Assembly (NCBI GenBank): GCA_029945495.1
Contig: JAQSCR010000271.1
Coordinates: 1 to 36,752, forward strand
Reading direction: 5' to 3'
Origin: Pseudolabrys sp.
GTDB lineage: Bacteria; Pseudomonadota; Alphaproteobacteria; Rhizobiales; Xanthobacteraceae
DNA: 36,752 bases
The notes under the pieces are model-generated. The model made no database searches. It saw nothing but the letters and a program-made list of their open reading frames with translations, and was not told the origin of the DNA. Made by a program: the position numbers and the translations under genes. Position 1 is the stretch's first letter, and every line of letters begins with the position of its first letter. Below, in pieces: positions 24,763 to 32,976 of this stretch.

Positions 24763-25289
24763 TGCACGACGCAACGAGGGGACGCGGTCCCATCGATCAA
24801 TTCATTGACGCGATCGAGGTGACGGCGGCGGGATTTCTCGCCGTCGTCACCTTGCTCACTTTCGTGTCGGTGCTTTTGCGCTATTTCTTCGCTTGGGCGA
24901 TCCCCGACAGCTACGACTTTACCCGCCTGCTGCTCGGCATCGTGATTTTCTGGGGCATCGCCGTGGCCAGCTATCGCGGCGACCACATCAGCGTCGATCT
25001 GTTGTGGTCCGCGGCGCCGGCTTGGGCAAAGCGGACGATGGACATTTTCTCCGCGCTGGTAACCTTGGTTGCCATGGCCGCTTTCACCTGGATGTTCGCG
25101 TTCAAGGTGATCGGTACGCGCGCCGATAATGTCGGCACCTTCGATCTGCGCCAGCCGGTGTGGATTTATTACGCCATCGCCTGGATCGGGCTCGGCGCCG
25201 CGGTGCTGCTCCTGGTGGTGCGTACTGTGCGATTGGTCATGACCCCGGAAAAGCTCGTTACCGCGCGCGACCCGCAGGCAATAGAATGA
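24762..25289 (+). CDS. dctQ: TRAP transporter small membrane subunit
   Basis: 175 aa with four predicted membrane helices (for example GFLAVVTLLTFVSVLLRYFF and LLLGIVIFWGIAVASYRGDH). The RGDHISVDLL motif after helix 2 is diagnostic for DctQ. It forms the membrane complex with DctM. It overlaps dctP by one base and is 10 nt before dctM, so the three are one translational unit. Confidence 0.92.
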   Translation: MHDATRGRGPIDQFIDAIEVTAAGFLAVVTLLTFVSVLLRYFFAWAIPDSYDFTRLLLGIVIFWGIAVASYRGDHISVDLLWSAAPAWAKRTMDIFSALVTLVAMAAFTWMFAFKVIGTRADNVGTFDLRQPVWIYYAIAWIGLGAAVLLLVVRTVRLVMTPEKLVTARDPQAIE

Positions 25290-25299
25290 GGCGGCCATC

Positions 25300-26601
25300 A
25301 TGAGTCCCGATGCCGTCGCCGCCACCGGATTTATCGCGCTGTTCGTGCTGATGATGTTGCGCGTGCCCGTCGGCATCGCCATGGGACTCGTGGGCGTGCT
25401 CGGCTTCGGTTACCTCATCGGCGATATCGGTCCCGCGCTGAAGTTGCTGGCACAGTCGCCGATCCGCACCGCTACCGACGCCGAATTCGCCGTTATTCCG
25501 TTGTTCCTGCTGATGGGCGCCTTCGCCTCGGCGTCGGGCATGAGCCGCGAGCTATTCCGCGCCTCCAATACCTTCCTTGGACATTTCAAGGGCGGCCTCG
25601 GCATCGCCACCATTGCCGCCTGCGGCGGCTTCGCGGCGATCTGCGGCTCTTCAGTCGCCACCGCCGCGACCTTCTCCAAAGTCGCCTACCCGGAAATGCG
25701 CGCGCACGGCTACCCGCAGAGTTTCGCCACCGGCGTCATTGCCGCCGGCGGCTCACTCGGCATCATGATTCCGCCATCGACGGTGTTCGCGGTCTACGGC
25801 CTGATCACCGAACAGGATATCGGCAAGCTGTTCATCGCCGGCGTCGTGCCGGGGCTCCTCGCGATCGGCATGTATATCGCAACCATCAACCTCATCGCCT
25901 TCCTGTATCCCAATTACCTGCCGGCCGCGCCGCGGCATTCCTGGGCGGAGCGATTTGAGGCGCTACGCCGCATTTGGGCAGTGGTGCTGTTGTTCATCTT
26001 TATCATCGGCGGTCTTTATGGCGGGCTGTTCACCGCTACCGAAGGCGCCGGCATGGGCGCAGCCGGCGCTTTCATCATCTCTGTGCTGCGGAAAAAGCTG
26101 TCGCGTGAGGAATTCTGGCGCGCGTTGATCGAATCCCTGCGAACGACCGCATCGGTTTTCACCATCCTGATCGGCGCGCTGATTTTCGGCTATTTCCTCA
26201 CCATCACCCAGACGCCGCAGAAGCTGACCGAATTTCTTACCGGGCTGGGCTTAGGTTCTTACGGCGTCCTCACGCTGATCATGCTGATGTACCTCCTGCT
26301 CGGTTGCCTGATGGACGCGATGGCGATGATCATCCTGACCATCCCGATTGTGTTCCCGGTGATCAAGGCGCTCGGGTTCGACCCGATCTGGTTTGGCGTC
26401 ATTATCGTGATGACGGTGGAACTCGGCCTGATCCATCCACCGGTGGGCATGAACGTGTTCGTGATCAAGAGCGTGATCAAGGACGTGAAGTTGTCGACGA
26501 TATTCTACGGCGTCATGCCATTCGTGCTGACCGACATCCTGCGGCTCGCCATCCTGATCGCTTTTCCGATTTTGGCGCTCTGGCTGCCCTCGCATATGTG
26601 A
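25300..26601 (+). CDS. dctM: TRAP transporter large membrane subunit
   Basis: 433 aa, about 12 membrane helices, the usual DctM length. Signatures: MLRVPVGIAMGLVGVLGFGY, SVATAATFSKVAYPEMRAHG, AAGGSLGIMIPPSTVFAVYG and GLIHPPVGMNVFVIKSV. This is the sodium-driven translocation subunit. ATG 25300 follows a GAGGCGGCC ribosome-like site. The ThDP enzyme gene follows 48 nt later on the same strand, so it may be cotranscribed and could hint at the transported substrate. Confidence 0.93.
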   Translation: MSPDAVAATGFIALFVLMMLRVPVGIAMGLVGVLGFGYLIGDIGPALKLLAQSPIRTATDAEFAVIPLFLLMGAFASASGMSRELFRASNTFLGHFKGGLGIATIAACGGFAAICGSSVATAATFSKVAYPEMRAHGYPQSFATGVIAAGGSLGIMIPPSTVFAVYGLITEQDIGKLFIAGVVPGLLAIGMYIATINLIAFLYPNYLPAAPRHSWAERFEALRRIWAVVLLFIFIIGGLYGGLFTATEGAGMGAAGAFIISVLRKKLSREEFWRALIESLRTTASVFTILIGALIFGYFLTITQTPQKLTEFLTGLGLGSYGVLTLIMLMYLLLGCLMDAMAMIILTIPIVFPVIKALGFDPIWFGVIIVMTVELGLIHPPVGMNVFVIKSVIKDVKLSTIFYGVMPFVLTDILRLAILIAFPILALWLPSHM

Positions 26602-26649
26602 GTTTTGTTCCAACTGAGTTTTTCTCATCACGGCAAATAGGATTCCCGC

Positions 26650-28362
26650 GTGTACACAGCAGGCACGGCCTTTCTCGAAGCTCTCAAGGAGGCCGGCGTC
26701 TCCTATATTTTCGCCAATCTCGGCAGCGATCATCCGGCGATCGTCGAGTCGGTCGCGGAGGGCAAGGCGAGCGCGCGCGGCTTCCCGGCCATGCTGACCT
26801 GTCCGAACGAGATGGTGGCGTTGAGCGCGGCGCATGGCTATGCCCAGATCAGCGGGCAAGCGCAGGCGGTGATCGTGCATGTCGAATGCGGCACCCAGGC
26901 GCTTGGCGGCGCCGTGCACAATGCCTTGCGCGGCCGCGTGCCGGTGCTGATCTTCGCCGGCGCCACGCCCTATACGCAGGAAGGCGAACTGAAGGGATCG
27001 CGCAACGAATGGATCCAGTGGATCCAGGACATCGCCGACCAGCGCGGCATCGTCCGCAACTATGTGAAGTTCGACTACGAATTCCGCACCGGCCGCAACA
27101 TCAAGCAGGTGACGCACCGCGCCATGCAACTGGCCAAGAGCGAGCCCAAGGGACCGGTCTATCTGGTCGGCGCGCGCGAGGTGATGGAAGAGGATGTCAC
27201 GCCCGTCGCCATCGACATGGCCGAATGGCCGCCGATCGCGCCGCTGCCGCTGTGCGCCAATGACGCCACGGAGCTAGCGCAGGCACTCAATAATGCAAAG
27301 CGCCCGCTTGTGGTGACCAGCGCGGTCGGCCGCAGTCCGGCCGCCGTTCCCGAACTGATCAAACTATGTCACCGCCTCGGCATCGCCGTGCTCGAGCAGT
27401 CGCCGGTCAACATGAACTATCCGGCCGACGATGCGCTCTATATGGGCAACCGCTGGAGCGAGCCGGTCCAGGAGCCAGTACTGGCGGAAGCCGACGTGAT
27501 CCTCGTGCTCGACAGCGATGCGCCGTGGGTGCCGTCGGTCAGCAAGCCATCACCGGGCGCCAAAATATTCCATATCGACGTCGATCCGCTCAAGCAGGAC
27601 ATTCCGCTCTGGTACTTCAAGGCGCAGCGCGTGTTCCAGGCCGACTGCGCGACGGCGTTGGAACAGGTCAATGCGGCGCTCGACGGCATGACGATCGACG
27701 CCGCCAGGGTCAGCGAACACAAGGCGCATTACGGCAAGATGCACGAGGCGCTGGCGGCGCAATGGCTCAAGCGCGAGCAGCCGAACGGCGCCATGATCAC
27801 CCCGGAATATTTCACCGCCTGTCTGCGCAAGCATATCGACGACAACACCATCATCCTCTCCGAGACGATCACCAACTACCCGACCATCGCCAACCATCTG
27901 CGGCCATCGCGGCCGGGGTCGTATTTCCTGAGCGGCGGCTCATCGCTCGGCTGGCATGGCGGCGCTGCCATCGGTGCCAAGCTCGCCTGCCCGGACAAGA
28001 CTGTGATCGCGCTCAGCGGCGACGGCTCCTACATGTTCTCGGTGCCATCGTCGGTGCACTGGATGGCGCGCAAATACGAGACGCCGTTCTTGCAGGTGAT
28101 CTACAACAATGGCGGCTGGCGTTCGCCGAAAATGTCGACGCTCGCCGTGCATCCCGATGGTTATGCCAGCCGCGCCAACGCGATCGGCGTCGAATTCGAT
28201 CCGGCGCCGGATCACGCCGCAATCGCCGCCGCCGCCGGCGGCGCCTGGGCGCGCAAACTGGAGCGGCCCGAAGACGTCGAAGCGACAATCGCCGAAGCGC
28301 TAAATGTGGTGCGTGAGGAAAAGCGCTGCGCCGTGCTCGACGTGCGCGTGCCGCATCTCTGA
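26650..28362 (+). CDS. ThDP-dependent enzyme, acetolactate synthase/benzoylformate decarboxylase-like, copy 1
   Basis: 570 aa from GTG 26650 (AGGA upstream). Three-domain ThDP enzyme: E54 (TCPNEMVAL) activates the cofactor, and the ThDP/Mg motif is LSGDGSYMF ... YNNGGW in the C-terminal third. H77 in VIVHVECGTQ lies 23 residues after E54, the spacing between E47 and H70 of benzoylformate decarboxylase. NLGSDHP (S26) matches the BFD serine loop. So a 2-oxo-acid decarboxylase or C-C lyase on an aryl substrate is more likely than acetolactate synthesis; no ilvN-type small subunit is present. The next gene is an aromatic aldehyde dehydrogenase, which could take the aldehyde product. The true substrate is unknown. 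Confidence 0.8.
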   Translation: MYTAGTAFLEALKEAGVSYIFANLGSDHPAIVESVAEGKASARGFPAMLTCPNEMVALSAAHGYAQISGQAQAVIVHVECGTQALGGAVHNALRGRVPVLIFAGATPYTQEGELKGSRNEWIQWIQDIADQRGIVRNYVKFDYEFRTGRNIKQVTHRAMQLAKSEPKGPVYLVGAREVMEEDVTPVAIDMAEWPPIAPLPLCANDATELAQALNNAKRPLVVTSAVGRSPAAVPELIKLCHRLGIAVLEQSPVNMNYPADDALYMGNRWSEPVQEPVLAEADVILVLDSDAPWVPSVSKPSPGAKIFHIDVDPLKQDIPLWYFKAQRVFQADCATALEQVNAALDGMTIDAARVSEHKAHYGKMHEALAAQWLKREQPNGAMITPEYFTACLRKHIDDNTIILSETITNYPTIANHLRPSRPGSYFLSGGSSLGWHGGAAIGAKLACPDKTVIALSGDGSYMFSVPSSVHWMARKYETPFLQVIYNNGGWRSPKMSTLAVHPDGYASRANAIGVEFDPAPDHAAIAAAAGGAWARKLERPEDVEATIAEALNVVREEKRCAVLDVRVPHL

Positions 28363-28452
28363 GGCCCAAGCTAACATCAGTGCTGAGACTATGTGCCGCA
28401 GTCCGGCCGCCGGCCTCGCTGTCATAAAACGAAAGCAACAACGGAGAGTGAC

Positions 28453-29895
28453 ATGAACGTATCGCTTCTGATCGACGGCGCCGACGTGCCGGCGCGCGAC
28501 AACAAGACTTTCGAGCGCCTCGATCCGGTGACCGGCAGCGTCGCCAGCACATCGCCGGCCGGCAAGGTCGCCGACGTCAACGCCGCCTGCGACGCGGCCG
28601 CCGCCGCGTTTCCGGCCTGGTCGGAAACCGGCCCGAACGAACGCCGCAAGCTGCTCTTGAAAGCGGCCGACATGCTGGAGGCGAGGACGCCGGACTTCAT
28701 CAAGCTGACGATGGAAGAGACCGGCGCGACCGCGCCGTGGTCGGGCTTCAATGTGATGTTCGCCGCCAAGATCCTGCGCGAAGCGGCCTGCATGACCACG
28801 ATGATTCATGGCGAGGTCATCCCGTCCGACAAGCCGGGCTGCTTCTCGATGGGCATCCGTCAGCCGGCCGGCGTCTGCGTCGGCATGGCGCCATGGAACG
28901 CGCCGGTCATTCTCGGCGTGCGAGCGGTGGCGATGCCGCTCGCCTGCGGCAACACCGTGGTGATGAAGGCGTCGGAAACCTGTCCCGCTACTCACTCGCT
29001 GATCGGCAAGGCGCTGCAGGAAGCAGGGATCCCGAAGGGCGTCATCAATGTGGTGACGCATGCGCGCGAGGACGCGCCGCAGGTCGTCGAAGCGCTGATC
29101 GCGCATCCCGCCGTGCGCCGCATCAACTTCACCGGATCGAGCCATGTCGGCCGCATCGTCGCGCAGACGGCCGCAAAATATCTCAAGCCCGTACTGCTGG
29201 AACTCGGCGGCAAGGCGCCGCTGCTGGTACTCGACGACGCCAATATCGACGACGCGGTCGATGCCGCGGCGTTCGGCGCCTACATGCATCAGGGTCAAAT
29301 CTGCATGTCGACCGAGCGCATCATCGTCGACAACAAGATCGCCGACGCCTTCGTCGGCAAGCTGGCGAACAAGGCGAACTCGCTGCCTTACGGCGACCCG
29401 CGCGGCAAGGTGGCGCTCGGCTCGCTGGTCAGCGCCCAATCCGCCGACCGCATGCAGGAATTGCTTGATGACGCGGTCAAACAGGGCGCCAAGCTTGTCG
29501 CTGGCGGCAAGCGCAGCGGCACGATCTGGTCGGCCACCTTGCTCGATCACGTCAACCCGCAGATGAAGATCTACCGGGAGGAATCGTTCGGCCCGGTGAA
29601 GAGTATCATCCGCGTTGATGGCGACGATGAGGCTGTAAGCATCGCCAACGATACCGAATACGGACTGTCGTCGGCGGTGTTCAGCCAGAACATCCAGCGC
29701 GCGATGGGTATCGCCAAGCGCATTCAGGCCGGTATCTGTCACATCAACGGCCCGACCGTGAACGACGAAGCGCAGATGCCGTTCGGCGGCACCAAGGACT
29801 CCGGCTACGGCCGATTCGGCGGCACCGCCGCGATCGCCGAGTTCACCGAGTTGCGCTGGATTACCATCGAAAGCCACCAGCACTACCCGTTCTGA
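28453..29895 (+). CDS. Aromatic aldehyde dehydrogenase (vanillin dehydrogenase-like)
   Basis: 480 aa ALDH superfamily. N149 (APWNAP), K172 (VMKASE), E250 (LLELGGK) and C284 (GQICMSTERI) are the catalytic set. GQICMSTER is typical of the vanillin and salicylaldehyde dehydrogenase group. It oxidises an aromatic aldehyde to the acid with NAD(P)+. It starts at ATG 28453 with GGAGAGTGAC upstream and lies between the two ThDP enzyme genes. Vanillin would be the obvious substrate. However, the fcs operon seems to use beta-oxidation, which does not make vanillin, so the aldehyde could come from the ThDP enzymes or from other lignin fragments. A terminator-like hairpin follows. Confidence 0.9.
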   Translation: MNVSLLIDGADVPARDNKTFERLDPVTGSVASTSPAGKVADVNAACDAAAAAFPAWSETGPNERRKLLLKAADMLEARTPDFIKLTMEETGATAPWSGFNVMFAAKILREAACMTTMIHGEVIPSDKPGCFSMGIRQPAGVCVGMAPWNAPVILGVRAVAMPLACGNTVVMKASETCPATHSLIGKALQEAGIPKGVINVVTHAREDAPQVVEALIAHPAVRRINFTGSSHVGRIVAQTAAKYLKPVLLELGGKAPLLVLDDANIDDAVDAAAFGAYMHQGQICMSTERIIVDNKIADAFVGKLANKANSLPYGDPRGKVALGSLVSAQSADRMQELLDDAVKQGAKLVAGGKRSGTIWSATLLDHVNPQMKIYREESFGPVKSIIRVDGDDEAVSIANDTEYGLSSAVFSQNIQRAMGIAKRIQAGICHINGPTVNDEAQMPFGGTKDSGYGRFGGTAAIAEFTELRWITIESHQHYPF

Positions 29896-29934
29896 GCAAG
29901 CTTTCTTCGGGGGGCCGTCGCCCACACGCAGAAC

Positions 29935-29981
29935 AGGCTCGCCGCGCTTGCATGGCTTCGACGCTTTGGCGCGGCGAGCCT
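29935..29981 (+). terminator. Terminator-like hairpin after the ALDH gene
   Basis: AGGCTCGCCGCGC (29935-29947) and its exact complement at 29969-29981 form a 13-bp stem with a 21-nt loop, followed by TTGCTTGT. The T tract is short, so it may attenuate rather than stop transcription into the next ThDP enzyme gene. Confidence 0.55.
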
Positions 29982-30069
29982 TTGCTTGTAAGGCTATGCT
30001 CCGTCGCGTAAAACACGCCGGAAAATAAATATCCGACGGCTTTGCGCGGATTTTCCGGGGGCGAAACAG

Positions 30070-31776
30070 ATGGCCGCGACACCGACAACCGGACCCCGAC
30101 CCGCGATTGCCGCCGAGGCTTTTCTGCGCGCGCTCGCCGATCACGGCACCGATTACCTGTTCGCCAATCCCGGCACTGATTTCCCGCCGATTGTCGAAGC
30201 CATCAGCCGCGCCAAGAAAACCAATGCCAAGGTGCCGATGCCGGTGCTGGTACCGCACGAGAACCTGGCGGTGGCCATGGCGCACGGCGCCTATCTGATG
30301 AACGGCCGTCCGCAGGCGGTGATGGTGCACGTCAATGTCGGCACCGCCAACACCATCAACAATCTCACCAACCTGTCGCGCGACCGCGTGCCGCTGATTC
30401 TCGCCGCCGGTCGCACGCCAATCACCGAGAAGGGTTCGTTCGGCTCGCGCTCGCGGCCGATCCACTGGGCCCAGGAAATGTTCGACCAGGCCGGCATGGT
30501 GCGCGAACTGGTGAAGTGGGATTACGAATTGCGCAACGCCAGCCAGGTCGGCGACGTGGTGGCGCGCTCGGTCGAAGTCGCGATGGCGCATCCGCGCGGG
30601 CCAATCTATCTGGTGCTGCCGCGCGAGCCGTTGTCGGCGCCGGTAGCCGAGCCGATCGCGCCGATCAAGCCGCGCGCCGCGGCCGCGCGCGTTTATCCCG
30701 ATCCTAAAACCATCGCCACGCTGGCGGAATGGATCGCCGGCGCCGAACGGCCCTTGATCATCACTTCGGTACTGCCGGGCAACGCCGTGTCCGCGCTCAG
30801 CGCGCTGGCCGAGCGCTGCGCCATTCCGGTGGTGACGCATAACCCGCGCAGCGTCTGCCTGCCCTCCAGCCATCCGATGCATTTTGGCTACGAGCCAGGC
30901 GCGCTGCTGGCCGACGCCGATCTGGTGATCTCGCTGGAATCCGACGTGCCGTGGATTCCGCATCTGCAGCAGCCGCCGGCCGGCTGCCGTATCGTGCATG
31001 TCGCCGAGGACCCGTTCTTCGTGCGCTATCCGATGCGCTCGTTCCCGAGCGACCTTGCCGTGCAGGCCGGCGTTGCCAATTCGCTCGAAGCCCTCATTCA
31101 AGCTGTGGCGCCGCGGCTGCAAATGGCCGAGGCGCGCATCGCCGCCCGCCGCACCCGCCTGGCCGAGCGCATGCGCATGCGCCGCGCCCAACTGGTCAAG
31201 GACTCGGTCGCCGGCGAGCACATTTCCCCGGCCTATCTGTCGCGCGCCATCTTTGAGTCGGTCGGCGAGGATGCCGTCATCTTCAACGAATATCCGCTGC
31301 GCGCCGATCACTGCCCGCGCGAAAAGCCGGGCACTTTGTTCGCACTCGGACCGGCCGGCGGATTGGGCTGGGGCCTGGGCGCTGCGCTGGGCGCCAAGCT
31401 CGCCGCGCCCGACAAGCTGATCGTCGCGACGCTCGGCGACGGCGCCTATATGTTCTCGAACCCGACTGTCGGCCACTGGGTGGCGCAGAAGCACAACCTG
31501 CCGATCCTCACCATCATCTTCAACAACAGCCGCTACGGCGCGGTGCGCAACTCGACCTTGGCGATGTTCAAGGATGGCGTCTCCGGCGAGACCGACGGCC
31601 GCGAACTCGCCGATCTCGATCCGGCGCCGCCCTACGATGAAATGGCGAAAGCGCAAGGCGCGCACGCCGAGCGCGTGGAAAGGCCGGCCGATCTGCCCGC
31701 CGCGCTGGCGCGGGCACGCGACGCCGTGGTGAACGACAAACGCCAGGCGCTACTCAATGTCATTACGCCCTATTAA
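30070..31776 (+). CDS. ThDP-dependent enzyme, acetolactate synthase/benzoylformate decarboxylase-like, copy 2
   Basis: 568 aa. Activating E64 (VPHENLAVAM), H87 (VMVHVNVGTAN) again exactly 23 residues later as in benzoylformate decarboxylase, and the cofactor motif LGDGAYMF ... FNNSRYGAV. The serine loop of copy 1 is NPGTDFPP here, so Ser becomes Thr (T36). Its overall sequence is clearly different from copy 1, so they are not recent duplicates. Neither has an obvious partner subunit. Its gene follows the ALDH gene and precedes the amidohydrolase gene by 62 nt. It may act on a different 2-oxo acid or as a carboligase/lyase in the same pathway. Assignment beyond the family is not possible. Confidence 0.8.
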   Translation: MAATPTTGPRPAIAAEAFLRALADHGTDYLFANPGTDFPPIVEAISRAKKTNAKVPMPVLVPHENLAVAMAHGAYLMNGRPQAVMVHVNVGTANTINNLTNLSRDRVPLILAAGRTPITEKGSFGSRSRPIHWAQEMFDQAGMVRELVKWDYELRNASQVGDVVARSVEVAMAHPRGPIYLVLPREPLSAPVAEPIAPIKPRAAAARVYPDPKTIATLAEWIAGAERPLIITSVLPGNAVSALSALAERCAIPVVTHNPRSVCLPSSHPMHFGYEPGALLADADLVISLESDVPWIPHLQQPPAGCRIVHVAEDPFFVRYPMRSFPSDLAVQAGVANSLEALIQAVAPRLQMAEARIAARRTRLAERMRMRRAQLVKDSVAGEHISPAYLSRAIFESVGEDAVIFNEYPLRADHCPREKPGTLFALGPAGGLGWGLGAALGAKLAAPDKLIVATLGDGAYMFSNPTVGHWVAQKHNLPILTIIFNNSRYGAVRNSTLAMFKDGVSGETDGRELADLDPAPPYDEMAKAQGAHAERVERPADLPAALARARDAVVNDKRQALLNVITPY

Positions 31777-31838
31777 GGCGGTAGCCGCGCCGCTTTCAAC
31801 GCGATAACAAGTCCTAAACTTCAGTCACGGAGAGTTCC

Positions 31839-32855
31839 ATGCGCATCGACGCCTATACTCACTTCATGCCGAGCCGGATGTTCAAGCTGCTGGTCGACAG
31901 CGGCTATCCGGACATCGGCAAGCGCATGCGCGAAGTGCCCTGCATCCACGATCTCGACATCCGCAAGAAAGTCGTCGACACATTTCCGGATTATGCGCAG
32001 ATCCTGTCCTTCGCGATGCCGCCGCTGGAAGTCTTCGCCAAAGGTGACGGCGCTAAGGTCGAGGAATATGCCCGGCTGATCAACGACGAGTTGGCCGAAA
32101 TCATCAGCAAGGACAAAGGCCATTTCCCCGGCTGGGTGGCGCAAGGCGCGCTCGGCGCCGCCGATGCCGGCGTTGCCGAAGCGACGCGCGCGATCAAGAA
32201 CGGCGCGCTCGGCGTCCAGATCTACACCAATGTCGCCGGCAAGCCGCTCGACGATCCGGCCTTCGAGCCGTTCTTCGCCGCGATGGAAAAGCTCGACAAG
32301 CCGATCTGGCTGCATCCGGCGCGCAACGCCAGCGTTGCCGATTACGCCAGCGAGAAGACCTCGAAGTATGAAATCTGGTGGACCTTCGGCTGGTCCTACG
32401 AGACCGCCGCGGCGATGGCGCGTCTGGTGTTCTCCAAGCTGATGGACAAGTATCCGAAGCTCAAGATCATCACCCACCATTTCGGCGGCATCGTGCCGAT
32501 GCTGGAAGGCCGCATCGGCCCCGGCTGGGATCAGCTCGGCTCGCGCACATCTGGCGAGGATCTCGGCAAGCTGCTCGGCGAGCTGAAAAAGCGTCCGCTC
32601 GATTACTTCAAGCACTCGTTCTATGCCGACACCGCGACCTTCTCCTCGGAAGCCGGCATGACGATGGGCCTTTCCTTCTACGATCACGACAAGATCGTAT
32701 TCGCCTCCGACTGCCCGTTCGATCCGGAAAAGGGCACGATGTATACGCGTGACGCGCTGCGCTTCCTCGAAGCCGCCAACATCTCGAAAGCCGAGAAGGA
32801 AGCGATCGCGCACGGCAATCTCGAGCGCATCACCGGCACCAAGCTGGTCAAATAA
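31839..32855 (+). CDS. Amidohydrolase-2 family protein (ACMSD/LigW-like decarboxylase)
   Basis: 338 aa metal-dependent TIM barrel of the ACMSD family, which contains nonhydrolytic decarboxylases (gamma-resorcylate, 5-carboxyvanillate) and hydrolases. Metal ligands by position: H8, H159 (WLHPARN), H213/H214 (ITHHFGG) and D291 (FASDCPFDP). The first ligand position of the usual D-x-H-x-H motif is tyrosine here (DAYTHF, Y6), where LigW-type enzymes have Glu and ACMSD has His. ATG 31839 follows CGGAGAGTTCC. It is probably cotranscribed with the second ThDP enzyme gene and precedes the FAD monooxygenase gene. A decarboxylase or hydrolase of an aryl acid or ring-cleavage product fits; the substrate is unknown. 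Confidence 0.8.
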   Translation: MRIDAYTHFMPSRMFKLLVDSGYPDIGKRMREVPCIHDLDIRKKVVDTFPDYAQILSFAMPPLEVFAKGDGAKVEEYARLINDELAEIISKDKGHFPGWVAQGALGAADAGVAEATRAIKNGALGVQIYTNVAGKPLDDPAFEPFFAAMEKLDKPIWLHPARNASVADYASEKTSKYEIWWTFGWSYETAAAMARLVFSKLMDKYPKLKIITHHFGGIVPMLEGRIGPGWDQLGSRTSGEDLGKLLGELKKRPLDYFKHSFYADTATFSSEAGMTMGLSFYDHDKIVFASDCPFDPEKGTMYTRDALRFLEAANISKAEKEAIAHGNLERITGTKLVK

Positions 32856-32882
32856 CAAGCAAGAAAAGACCAAGAAGAGACC

Positions 32883-32966
32883 GCATGATCCCGAAAAGTG
32901 GATACCGGTTTCCCGCCTTCGCGAAGCCCGCTTCGGCGGGCGAAGGAAGGTCGGATCAGATTATGC
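32883..32966. repeat. Composite REP-like element: one palindrome nested in another
   Basis: The outer ends GCATGATCCCGAAAAGTGG (32883-32901) and GGTCGGATCAGATTATGC (32949-32966) belong to the same Rhizobiales repeat family as 10834-10882. Inside lies a different strong hairpin: GCCCGC-TTCG-GCGGGC (32926-32941) extended by CCTTC/GAAGG. It occupies most of the 121-nt gap before the FAD monooxygenase gene. Confidence 0.7.
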
Positions 32967-32976
32967 GAGAGACAAT

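Noticed and set aside
28300..31665. Very long open frame on the minus strand (1121 codons)
   Set aside because: It lies antisense to the ALDH and second ThDP enzyme genes, which have clear motifs. Its translation is Arg/His-rich with no domain; it is a GC-rich shadow frame.
32749..32976. Upstream extension of the FAD monooxygenase frame
   Set aside because: It overlaps the amidohydrolase end in another frame and reads through a REP element. The GxGxxG fold starts right after ATG 32977.
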